64,000 nt of DNA, taken from NCBI RefSeq assembly GCF_029227915.1, contig NC_079876.1:3536001-3600000 (forward strand), written 5' to 3'. The DNA is from Hydractinia symbiolongicarpus (lineage: Eukaryota; Cnidaria; Hydrozoa; Anthoathecata; Hydractiniidae). Below the pieces are notes generated by a model. That model saw only the letters and a program-made list of their open reading frames with translations, had not been told where the DNA came from and made no database searches. Shown here piece after piece: positions 1 to 10,906 of this stretch (position 1 is the stretch's first letter; each line of letters begins with the position of its first letter). The translations under genes were made by a program, and so were the position numbers.

Positions 1-1219
1 ATGAGTTTACTCCCTGGGTACTTTCTTTGTATATTTTTGACTATACGGGCCGAGTCTGGGATTTACGGGAAGTCGCGGGTTTTCCTTTGCCGGCGATTAA
101 ACTTCTTTTATTCAGCGTCTAATCAAAAATGAAAACATTTTTAAAAACTACAAGTCTCATGGGCTTTAGTGGTGAAATAATAATTTAAAAAATCGTTCGG
201 GAAATGAGTTTACACCCTGGGTATTTTCTTTGTATACTTTTGACTATACGGGGCGAGTCCGGGATTTACGGGAAATCGCAGGTTTTCGTTTGCCGGCGAT
301 TAAACTTCTTTTATTCAGCGTCTCATCAAAAATGAAAACATTTTTAAAAACTACAAGTCTCATGGGCTTTAGTGGTGAAATAATAATTTAAAAAATCGTT
401 TGGGAAATGAGTTTACTCCCTGGGTTCTTTCTTTGTATACTTTTGACTATACGGGCCAAGCCCGGGATTTACGGGAAATCGCGGGTTTTCGTTTGCCGGC
501 GATTAAACCACTTTCATTAAGCGTCTCATCAAAAATGAAAACATTTCTGAAAACTACAAGGCTCATGCGTTTTAGTGGTGAAAAAATAATTTAAAAATTC
601 GTTCGGGAAATGAGTTTACTCACTGGGTACTTTCCTTGTATGCTTTTGACTATACGGGCCGAGTCCGGGATTTACGGGAAATCGCGGGTTTTCGTTTGCC
701 GGCGATTAAACTTCTTTTATTCAGCGTCTCATCAAAACTGAAAACATTTTTTAAAAACTACAAGTCTCATGGGCTTTAGTGGTGAAATAATAATTTAAAA
801 AATCGTTTGGGAAATGAGTTCACTCCCTGGGTTCTTTCTTTGTATACTTTTGACTATTCGGGCCGAGTCCGGGATTCACGGGAAATCGCAGGTTTTCGTT
901 TGCCGGAGATTAAACTGCTTTTATTCAGCGTCTCATCAAAAATGAAAACATTTTTGAAAACTACAAGTCTTATGCGTTTTAGTGGTGAAAAGATAATTTA
1001 AAAAATCGTTTTGGAAATGAGTTTACTTCCTGGGTACTTTCTTTGTATACATTCGACTATACGGGCCAAGCCCGGGATTTACGGGAAATCGCAGGTTTTC
1101 GTTTGCCGGCGATTAAACCACTTTCTTTAAGCGTCTCATCAAAAATGAAAACATTTCTGAAAACTACAAGTCTCATGCGTTTTAGTGGTGAAAAAATAAT
1201 TTAAAAAATCGTTCGGGAA

Positions 1220-3195
1220 ATGAGTTTACTCCCTGGGTACTTTCTTTGTATACTTTTGACTATACGGGCCGAGTCCGGGATTTACGGGAAATCGCGGGTT
1301 TTAGTTTGCCGGCGATTAAACTTCTTTTATTCAGCGTCTCATCAAAAATGAAAACATTTTTAAAAACTACAAGTCTCATGGGCTTTAGTGGTGAAATAAT
1401 AATTTAAAAAATCGTTTGGGAAATTAGTTTACTCCCTGGGTACTTTCTTTGTATACTTTTGACTATACGGGCCGAGTCCGGGATTTACGGGAAATCGCAG
1501 GTTTTCGTTTGCCGGCGATTAAACTTCTTTTATTCAGCGTCTCATCAAAAATGAAAACATTTTTGAAAACTACAAGTCTCTTGCGTTTTAGTGGTGAAAA
1601 AATAAATTAAAAAATCGCTCGGGAAATGAGTTTACTCCCTGGGTACTATCTTTGTATACTTTTGACTATGCAGGCCAAGCCCGGGATTTACGGGAAATCT
1701 CGGGTTTTCGTTTGCCGGCGATTAAACTTCTTTTATTCAGCGTCTCATCAAAAATGAAAACATTTTTAAAAACTACAAGTCTCATGGGCTTTAGTGGTGA
1801 AATAATAATTTAAAAAATCGTTTGGGAAATGAGTTTACTCCCTGGGTTCTTTCTTTGTATACTTTTGACTATTCGGGCCGAGTCCGGGATTTACGGGAAA
1901 TCGCAGGTTTTCGTTTGCCGGAGATTAAACTGCTTTTATTCAGCGTCTCATCAAAAATGAAAACATTTTTCAAAACTACAAGTCTCATGCGTTTTAGTGG
2001 TGAAAAAATAATTTAAAAAATCGTTCGGAAAATGAGTTTACTCACAGGGTACTTTCTTTGTATACATTCGACTATACGGGCCAAGCCCGGGATTTACGGG
2101 AAATCGCGGGTTTTCGTTTTCCGGCGATTAAACCTCTTTCATTAAGCGTCTCATCAAAAATGAAAACATTTCTGAAAACTACAAGTCTCATGCGTTTTAG
2201 TGGTGAAAAAATAATTTAAAAAATCGTTCGGGAAATGAGTTTACTCCCTGGGTACTTTCTTTGTATACTTTTGACTATACGGGCCGAGTCCGGGATTTAC
2301 GGGAAATCGCGGGTTTTCGTTTGCCGGCGATTAAACTTCTTTTATTCAGCGTCTCATCAAAAATGAAAACATTTTTAAAAACTACAAGTCTCATGGGCTT
2401 TAGTGGTGAAATAATAATTTAAAAAATCGTTTGGGAAATTAGTTTACTCCCTGGGTACTTTCTTTGTATACTTTTGACTATACGGGCCGAGTCCGGGATT
2501 TACGGGAAATCGCAGGTTTTCGTTTGCCGGCGATTAAACTTCTTTTATTCAGCGTCTCATCAAAAATGAAAACATTTTTGAAAACTACAAGTCTCATGCG
2601 TTTTAGTGGTGAAAAAATAAATTAAAAAATCGCTCGGGAAATGAGTTTACTCCCTGGGTACTATCTTTGTATACTTTTGACTATGCAGGCCAAGCCCGGG
2701 ATTTACGGGAAATCTCGGGTTTTCGTTTGCCGGCGATTAAACTTCTTTTATTCAGCGTCTCATCAAAAATGAAAACATTTTTAAAAACTACAAGTCTCAT
2801 GGGCTTTAGTGGTGAAATAATAATTTAAAAAATCGTTTGGGAAATGAGTTTACTCCCTGGGTTCTTTCTTTGTATACTTTTGACTATTCGGGCCGAGTCC
2901 GGGATTTACGGGAAATCGCAGGTTTTCGTTTGCCGGAGATTAAACTGCTTTTATTCAGCGTCTCATCAAAAATGAAAACATTTTTCAAAACTACAAGTCT
3001 CATGCGTTTTAGTGGTGAAAAAATAATTTAAAAAATCGTTCGGAAAATGAGTTTACTCACAGGGTACTTTCTTTGTATACATTCGACTATACGGGCCAAG
3101 CCCGGGATTTACGGGAAATCGCGGGTTTTCGTTTTCCGGCGATTAAACCTCTTTCATTAAGCGTCTCATCAAAAATGAAAACATTTTTAAAAACT
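1220..3195 (+). repeat. Family A pentameric HOR, tandem duplication at 1015 bp
   Basis: Monomers starting at 1220, 1423, 1626, 1829 and 2032 repeat at 2235, 2438, 2641, 2844 and 3047, five units of 203 bp. Shared rare variants include AAATTAGTTT in the second unit, GGTACTATC with TATGCAGGCC in the third, and TATTCGGGCC with GCCGGAGATT in the fourth. I saw only isolated differences, such as TTTTAGTTT against TTTTCGTTT in the first unit and CTCTTGCG against CTCATGCG in the second. The copies diverge near the end of the fifth unit. Confidence 0.88.
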
Positions 3196-5683
3196 ACAAG
3201 TCTCATGCGTTTTAGTGGTGAAAAAAAAAATTAAAAAATCGTTCGGAAAAGGAGTTTACTTCCTGGGTACTTTCTTTGTATACATTCGACTATACGGGCC
3301 AAGCCCCGGATTTACGGGAAAACGCGGGATTTCGTTTGCCGGCGATTAAACCTCTTTCATTAAGCGTCTCATCAAAAATGAAAACATTTTTGAAAACTAC
3401 AAGTCTCATGCGTTTTAGTGGTGAAAAAATAATTTAAAAAATTGTTCGGGAAATGAGTTTACTCCCTGGGTACTTTCTTTGTATACTTTTCACTATACGG
3501 GCCGAGTCCGGGATTTACGGGAAATGGCGGGTTTTCGTTTGCCGGCGATTAAACTTCTTTTATTCAGCGTCTCATCAAAATTGAAAACATTTTTGAAAAC
3601 TACAAGTCTCATGCGTTTTAGTGGTGAAAAGATAATTTAAAAAATCGTTTTGGAAATGAGTTTACTCACAGAGTAGTTTCTTTGTATACATTCGACTATA
3701 CGGGCCAAGCCCGGGATTTACGGGAAATTGCGGGTTTTCGTTTGCCGGCGATTAAACTTCTTTCATTAACCGTCTCATCAAAAATGAAAACATTTTTGAA
3801 AACTACAAGTCTCATGCGTTTTAGTGGTGAAAAAAAAATTAAAAAATCGTTCGGGAAATGAGTTTACTCCCTAGGTACTTTCTTTGTATACATTCGACTA
3901 TACAGGCCAAGCCCGGGATTTACGGGAAATCGCGGGTTTTCGTTTGCCGGCAATTAAACCTCTTTCATTAAGCGTCTCATCAAAAATGAAAACATTTTTG
4001 AAAACTACAAGTCTCATGCGTTTTAGTGGTGAAAAAATAATTTAAAAAATTGTTCGGAAAATGAGTTTACTCCCTGGGTACTTTCTTTGTATACTTTTGA
4101 CTATACGGGCCGAGTCCGGGATTTACGGGAAATCGCAGGTTTTCGTTTGCCGGCGATTAAACTTCTTTTATTCAGCGTCTCATCAAAAATGAAAACATTT
4201 TTGAAAACTACAAGTCTCATGCGTTTTAGTGGTGAAAAAATAAATTAAAAAATCGCTCGGGAAATGAGTTTACTCCCTGGGTACTATCTTTGTATACTTT
4301 TGACTATGCAGGCCAAGCCCGGGATTTACGGGAAATCTCGGGTTTTCGTTTGCCGGCGATTAAACTTCTTTTATTCAGCGTCTCATCAAAAATGAAAACA
4401 TTTTTAAAAACTACAAGTCTCATGGGCTTTAGTGGTGAAATAATAATTTAAAAAATCGTTTGGGAAATGAGTTTACTCCCTGGGTTCTTTCTTTGTATAC
4501 TTTTGACTATTCGGGCCGAGTCCGGGATTTACGGGAAATCGCAGGTTTTCGTTTGCCGGAGATTAAACTGCTTTTATTCAGCGTCTCATCAAAAATGAAA
4601 ACATTTTTCAAAACTACAAGTCTCATGCGTTTTAGTGGTGAAAAAATAATTTAAAAAATCGTTCGGAAAATGAGTTTACTCACAGGGTACTTTCTTTGTA
4701 TACATTCGACTATACGGGCCAAGCCCGGGATTTACGGGAAATCGCGGGTTTTCGTTTTCCGGCGATTAAACCTCTTTCATTAAGCGTCTCATCAAAAATG
4801 AAAACATTTTTAAAAACTACAAGTCTCATGCGTTTTAGTGGTGAAAAAAAAAATTAAAAAATCGTTCGGAAAAGGAGTTTACTTCCTGGGTACTTTCTTT
4901 GTATACATTCGACTATACGGGCCAAGCCCCGGATTTACGGGAAAACGCGGGATTTCGTTTGCCGGCGATTAAACCTCTTTCATTAAGCGTCTCATCAAAA
5001 ATGAAAACATTTTTGAAAACTACAAGTCTCATGCGTTTTAGTGGTGAAAAAATAATTTAAAAAATTGTTCGGGAAATGAGTTTACTCCCTGGGTACTTTC
5101 TTTGTATACTTTTCACTATACGGGCCGAGTCCGGGATTTACGGGAAATGGCGGGTTTTCGTTTGCCGGCGATTAAACTTCTTTTATTCAGCGTCTCATCA
5201 AAATTGAAAACATTTTTGAAAATTACAAGTCTCATGCGTTTTAGTGGTGAAAAGATAATTTAAAAAATCGTTTTGGAAATGAGTTTACTCACAGAGTAGT
5301 TTCTTTGTATACATTCGACTATACGGGCCAAGCCCGGGATTTACGGGAAATTGCGGGTTTTCGTTTGCCGGCGATTAAACTTCTTTCATTAACCGTCTCA
5401 TCAAAAATGAAAACATTTTTGAAAACTACAAGTCTCATGCGTTTTAGTGGTGAAAAAAAAATTAAAAAATCGTTCGGGAAATGAGTTTACTCCCTAGGTA
5501 CTTTCTTTGTATACATTCGACTATACAGGCCAAGCCCGGGATTTACGGGAAATCGCGGGATTTCGTTTGCCGGCAATTAAACCTCTTTCATTAAGCGTCT
5601 CATCAAAAATGAAAACATTTTTGAAAACTACAAGTCTCATGCGTTTTAGTGGTGAAAAAATAATTTAAAAAATCGTTCGGGAA
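2641..5683 (+). repeat. Family A octameric HOR, duplication at 1623 bp
   Basis: Monomers from 2641 to about 4060 repeat at 4264 to about 5683, offset 1623 bp (eight units, one of them 202 bp). Shared rare features are the AAAAGGAGTTTAC unit (3250 and 4873), the CACAGAGTAG unit (3656 and 5279) and the CCCTAGGTAC unit (3858 and 5481). The unit at 4061 closely resembles the one at 2438, so the duplication overlaps and post-dates part of the pentameric HOR. Likely origin: unequal crossing-over or amplification. Confidence 0.87.
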
Positions 5684-8600
5684 ATGAGTTTATTCCCTGG
5701 GTACTTTCTTTGTGTACTTTTAATTATACGGGCCGAGTCCGGGATTTACGGTAAGTCGCGGGTTTTCTTTTGCCGGCGTTTAAACTTCTTTTATTCAGCG
5801 TCTCATCAAAAATGAAAACATTTTTGAAAACTACAAGTCTCATGCGTTGTAGTGGTGAAAAAATAATTTAAAAAATTGTTCGGAAAATGAGTTTACTCCC
5901 TGGGTACTTTCTTTGTATACTTTTGACTATACGGGCCGAGTCCGGCGTTTACGGGAAATGGCGGGTTTTTGTTTGCCGGCGATTAAACTTCTTTTATTCA
6001 GCGTCTCATCAAAAATGAAAACATTTTTAAAAACTATAAGTCTCATGGGTTTTAGTGGTGAAATAATAATTTAAAAAATCGTTCGGGAAATGAGTTTACA
6101 TCCCGGGTACTTTCATTACTATACGGGCCGAGTCCGGGATTTACGGGAAATCGCAGATTTTCGTTTGCCGGCGATTAAACTTCTTTTATTCAGAGTCTCA
6201 TCAAAAATGAAAACATTTCTGAAAACTACAAGTCTCATGCGTTTTAGTGGTGAAAAAATATTTTAAAAAATCGTTCGGGAAATGAGTTTACTCCCTGGGC
6301 ACTTTCTTTGTATACTTTTAACTATACGGGCCGAGTCCAAGATTTACGGGAAGTCGCGGGTTTTCTTTTGCCGGCGTTTAAACTTCTTTTATTCAGCGTC
6401 TCATCAAAAATGATAACATTTTTAAAAACTACAAGTCTCATGGGCTTTAGTGGTGAAATAATAATTTAAAAAATCGTTCGGGAAATGAGTTTACACCCTG
6501 GGTACTTTCTTTGTATACTTTTGACTATACGGGCCGAGTCCGGGATTTACGGGAAATCGCAGGTTTTCGTTTGCCGGCGATTAAACTTCTTTTATTCAGC
6601 GTCTCATCAAAAATGAAAACAATTTTGAAAACTACAAATCTCATGCGTTTTAGTGGTGAAAAAATAATTTAAAAAATCGTTCGGGAAATGCGTTTACTCC
6701 CTGGGTACTTTCTTTGTATACTTTTGACTATACGGGCCGAGTCCGGGATTTACGGGAAATCGCGGATTTTCGTTTGCCGGCGATTAAACTTCTTTTATTC
6801 AGCGTCTCATCAAAAATGAAAACATTTTTTAAAACTATAAGTCTCATGGGTTTTAGTAGTGAAATAATAATTTAAAAAATCGTTCGGGAAATGAGTTTAC
6901 ATCCCGGGTACTTTCATTACTATACGGGCCGAGTCCGGGATTTACGGGAAATCACAGATTTTCGTTTGCCGGCGATTAAACTTCTTTTATTCAGAGTCTC
7001 ATCAAAAATGAAAACATTTTTGAAAACTACAAGTCTCATGCGTTTTAGTGGTGAAATAATAATTTAAAAAATCGTTCGGGAAATGAGTTTACACCCTGGG
7101 TACTTTCTTTGTATACTTTTGACTATACGGGCCGAGTCCGGGATTTACGGGAAATCGCAGGTTTTCTTTTGCCGGCGTTTAAACTTCTTTTATTCAGCGT
7201 CTCATCAAAAATGAAAACATTTTTAAAAACTACAAGTCTCATGGGCTTTAGTGGTGAAATAATAATTTAAAAAATCGTTCGGGAAATGAGTTTACATCCC
7301 GGGTACTTTCATTACTATACGGGCCGAGTCCGGGATTTACGGGAAATCGCAGATTTTCGTTTGCCGGCGATTAAACTTCTTTTATTCAGAGTCTCATCAA
7401 AAATGAAAACATTTCTGAAAACTACAAGTCTCATGCGTTTTAGTGGTGAAAAAATATTTTAAAAAATCGTTCGGGAAATGAGTTTACTCCCTGGGCACTT
7501 TCTTTGTATACTTTTAACTATACGGGCCGAGTCCAAGATTTACGGGAAGTCGCGGGTTTTCTTTTGCCGGCGTTTAAACTTCTTTTATTCAGCGTCTCAT
7601 CAAAAATGATAACATTTTTAAAAACTACAAGTCTCATGGGCTTTAGTGGTGAAATAATAATTTAAAAAATCGTTCGGGAAATGAGTTTACACCCTGGGTA
7701 CTTTCTTTGTATACTTTTGACTATACGGGCCGAGTCCGGGATTTACGGGAAATCACAGATTTTCGTTTGCCGGCGATTAAACTTCTTTTATTCAGAGTCT
7801 CATCAAAAATGAAAACATTTTTGAAAACTACAAGTCTCATGCGTTTTAGTGGTGAAATAATAACTTAAAAAATCGTTCGGGAAATGAGTTTACACCCTGG
7901 GTACTTTCTTTGTATACTTTTGACTATACGGGCCGAGTCCGGGATTTACGGGAAATCGCAGGTTTTCTTTTGCCGGCGTTTAAACTTCTTTTATTCAGCG
8001 TCTCATCAAAAATGAAAACATTTTTAAAAACTACAAGTCTCATGGGCTTTAGTGGTGAAATAATAATTTAAAAAATCGTTCGGGAAATGAGTTTACACCA
8101 TGGGTACTTTCTTTGTATACTTTTGACTATACGGGCCGAGTCCGGGATTTACTGGAAATCGCAGGTTTTCGTTTGCCAGCGATTAAACTTCTTTTATTCA
8201 GCGTCTCATCAAAAATGAAAACAATTTTGAAAACTGCAAGTCTCATGCGTTTTAGTGGTGAAAAAATAATTTAAAAAATCGTTCGGGAAATGAGTTTACT
8301 CCCTGGGTACTTTCTTTGTGTACTTTTAATTATACGGGCCGAGTCCGGGATTTACGGTAAGTCGCGGGTTTTCTTTTGCCGGCGTTTAAACTTCTTTTAT
8401 TCAGCGTCTCATCAAAAATGAAAACATTTTTGAAAACTACAAGTCTCATGCGTTGTAGTGGTGAAAAAATAATTTAAAAAATTGTTCGGAAAATGAGTTT
8501 ACTCCCTGGGTACTTTCTTTGTATACTTTTGACTATACGGGCCGAGTCCGGCGTTTACGGGAAATGGCGGGTTTTTGTTTGCCGGCGATTAAACTTCTTT

Positions 8601-10906
8601 TATTCAGCGTCTCATCAAAAATGAAAACATTTTTAAAAACTATAAGTCTCATGGGTTTTAGTGGTGAAATAATAATTTAAAAAATCGTTCGGGAAATGAG
8701 TTTACATCCCGGGTACTTTCATTACTATACGGGCCGAGTCCGGGATTTACGGGAAATCGCAGATTTTCGTTTGCCGGCGATTAAACTTCTTTTATTCAGA
8801 GTCTCATCAAAAATGAAAACATTTCTGAAAACTACAAGTCTCATGCGTTTTAGTGGTGAAAAAATATTTTAAAAAATCGTTCGGGAAATGAGTTTACTCC
8901 CTGGGCACTTTCTTTGTATACTTTTAACTATACGGGCCGAGTCCAAGATTTACGGGAAGTCGCGGGTTTTCTTTTGCCGGCGTTTAAACTTCTTTTATTC
9001 AGCGTCTCATCAAAAATGATAACATTTTTAAAAACTACAAGTCTCATGGGCTTTAGTGGTGAAATAATAATTTAAAAAATCGTTCGGGAAATGAGTTTAC
9101 ACCCTGGGTACTTTCTTTGTATACTTTTGACTATACGGGCCGAGTCCGGGATTTACGGGAAATCGCAGGTTTTCGTTTGCCGGCGATTAAACTTCTTTTA
9201 TTCAGCGTCTCATCAAAAATGAAAACAATTTTGAAAACTACAAATCTCATGCGTTTTAGTGGTGAAAAAATAATTTAAAAAATCGTTCGGGAAATGAGTT
9301 TACTCCCTGGGTACTTTCTTTGTATACTTTTGACTATACGGGCCGAGTCCGGGATTTACGGGAAATCGCGGATTATCGTTTGCCGGCGATTAAACTTCTT
9401 TTATTCAGCGTCTCATCAAAAATGAAAACATTTTTTAAAACTATAAGTCTCATGGGTTTTAGTAGTGAAATAATAATTTAAAAAATCGTTCGGGAAATGA
9501 GTTTACACCCTGGGTACTTTCTTTGTATACTTTTGACTATACGGGCCGAGTCCGGGATTTACGGGAAATCGCAGGTTTTCGTTTGCCGGCGATTAAACTT
9601 CTTTTATTCAGCGTCTCATCAAAAATGAAAACAATTTTGAAAACTACAAGTCTCATGCGTTTTAGTGGTGAAAAAATAATTTAAAAAATCGTTCGGGAAA
9701 TGAGTTTACTCCCTGGGTACTTTCTTTGTGTACTTTTAATTATACGGGCCGAGTCCGGGATTTACGGTAAGTCGCGGGTTTTCTTTTGCCGGCGTTTAAA
9801 CTTCTTTTATTCAGCGTCTCATCAAAAATGAAAACATTTTTGAAAACTACAAGTCTCATGCGTTGTAGTGGTGAAAAAATAATTTAAAAAATTGTTCGGA
9901 AAATGAGTTTACTCCCTGGGTACTTTCTTTGTATACTTTTGACTATACGGGCCGAGTCCGGCGTTTACGGGAAATAACGGGTTTTTGTTTGCCGGCGATT
10001 AAACTTCTTTTATTCAGCGTCTCATCAAAAATGAAAACATTTTTAAAAACTATAAGTCTCATGGGTTTTAGTGGTGAAATAATAATTTAAAAAATCGTTC
10101 GGGAAATGAGTTTACACCCCGGGTACTTTCATTACTATACGGGCCGAGTCCGGGATTTACGGGAAATCGCAGATTTTCGTTTGCCGGCGATTAAACTTCT
10201 TTTATTCGGAGTCTCATCAAAAATGAAAACATTTCTGAAAACTACAAGTCTCATGCGTTTTAGTGGTGAAAAAATATTTTAAAAAATCGTTCGGGAAATG
10301 AGTTTACTCCCTGGGCACTTTCTTTGTATACTTTTAACTATACGGGCCGAGTCCAAGATTTACGGGAAGTCGCGGGTTTTCTTTTGCCGGCGTTTAAACT
10401 TCTTTTATTCAGCGTCTCATCAAAAATGAAAACATTTTTAAAAACTACAAGTCTCATGGGCTTTAGTGGTGAAATAATAATTTAAAAAATCGTTCGGGAA
10501 ATGAGTTTACACCCTGGGTACTTTCTTTGTATACTTTTGACTATACGGGCCGAGTCCGGGATTTACGGGAAATCGCAGGTTTTCGTTTGCCGGCGATTAA
10601 ACTTCTTTTATTCAGCGTCTCATCAAAAATGAAAACAATTTTGAAAACTACAAGTCTCATGCGTTTTAGTGGTGAAAAAATAATTTAAAAAATCGTTCGG
10701 GAAATGAGTTTACTCCCTGGGTACTTTCTTTATATACTTTTCACTATGCGGGCCGAGTCCGGGGTTTACGGGGAATGGCGGGTTTTCGTTTGCCGGCGCT
10801 TAAACTTCTTTTATTCAGCGTCTCATCAAAAATGAAAACATTTTTAAAAACTACAAGTCTCATGGGTTTTAGTGGTGAAATAATAATTTAAAAATTCGTT
10901 CGGGAA
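5684..10906 (+). repeat. Family A heptameric HOR zone (1410 bp, with one 1196-bp variant)
   Basis: Marker units carrying CTGGGCACTTT plus GAGTCCAAGATT start at 6282, 7478, 8888 and 10298, spaced 1196, 1410 and 1410 bp. A second marker, TGTGTACTTTTAATTATACG, occurs at 5684, 8290 and 9700. The 1410-bp repeat is six long units and one short one. The 1196-bp copy is four long and two short, so it lost or rearranged one unit. Successive copies look almost identical by eye. Confidence 0.85.
6090..6281 (+). repeat. Family A short monomer (192 bp), first example
   Basis: Here CTTTCATTACTATACGG replaces the usual CTTTCTTTGTATACTTTTGACTATACGG stretch, an 11-bp net loss, giving 192 bp. Other short units start at 6891, 7286, 8696, 10106, 10907, 11910, 12711, 14119, 15527, 16327, 16721, 18539, 19949, 20344, 21145, 21540, 21935, 22736, 24147 and 24542. 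Several have a further 1-2 bp loss (190-191 bp). Most also share the variant TTTACATCCCGGG, so they probably descend from one deletion event. Because 192 is divisible by three, open frames can cross a short unit without a shift. Confidence 0.92.

Larger units (their letters stand above)
1..6089 (+). repeat. Family A zone 1: thirty full-length monomers only
   Basis: The first thirty monomers are all 202-204 bp; none carries the 11-bp deletion common further right. Many carry the variants GTATACATTCGAC and CAAGCCCGGG in place of TACTTTTGAC and CGAGTCCGGG, mixed with the common type. This zone therefore has its own monomer subtypes and its own HORs (1015 and 1623 bp). Confidence 0.9.

Noticed and set aside
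400-594. Recurring 62-65-codon frames in family A on both strands
   Set aside because: Each lies within one 203-bp unit, several start at TTG, and they vary with subtype exactly as non-coding monomers do. No recognisable domain.
1037-1075. CENP-B box in family A (TTCG...CGGG near ATTCGACTATACGGG)
   Set aside because: The spacing is one base short, and the central conserved A is not at the required position, so it does not fit TTCGNNNNANNCGGG. I found no match in family B either.
2365-2400. Intrinsically bent DNA from A-tracts (CAAAAATGAAAACATTTTT)
   Set aside because: Tract spacing of about 6-7 bp is not clearly phased to the helical repeat, so I could not support a curvature call by eye.
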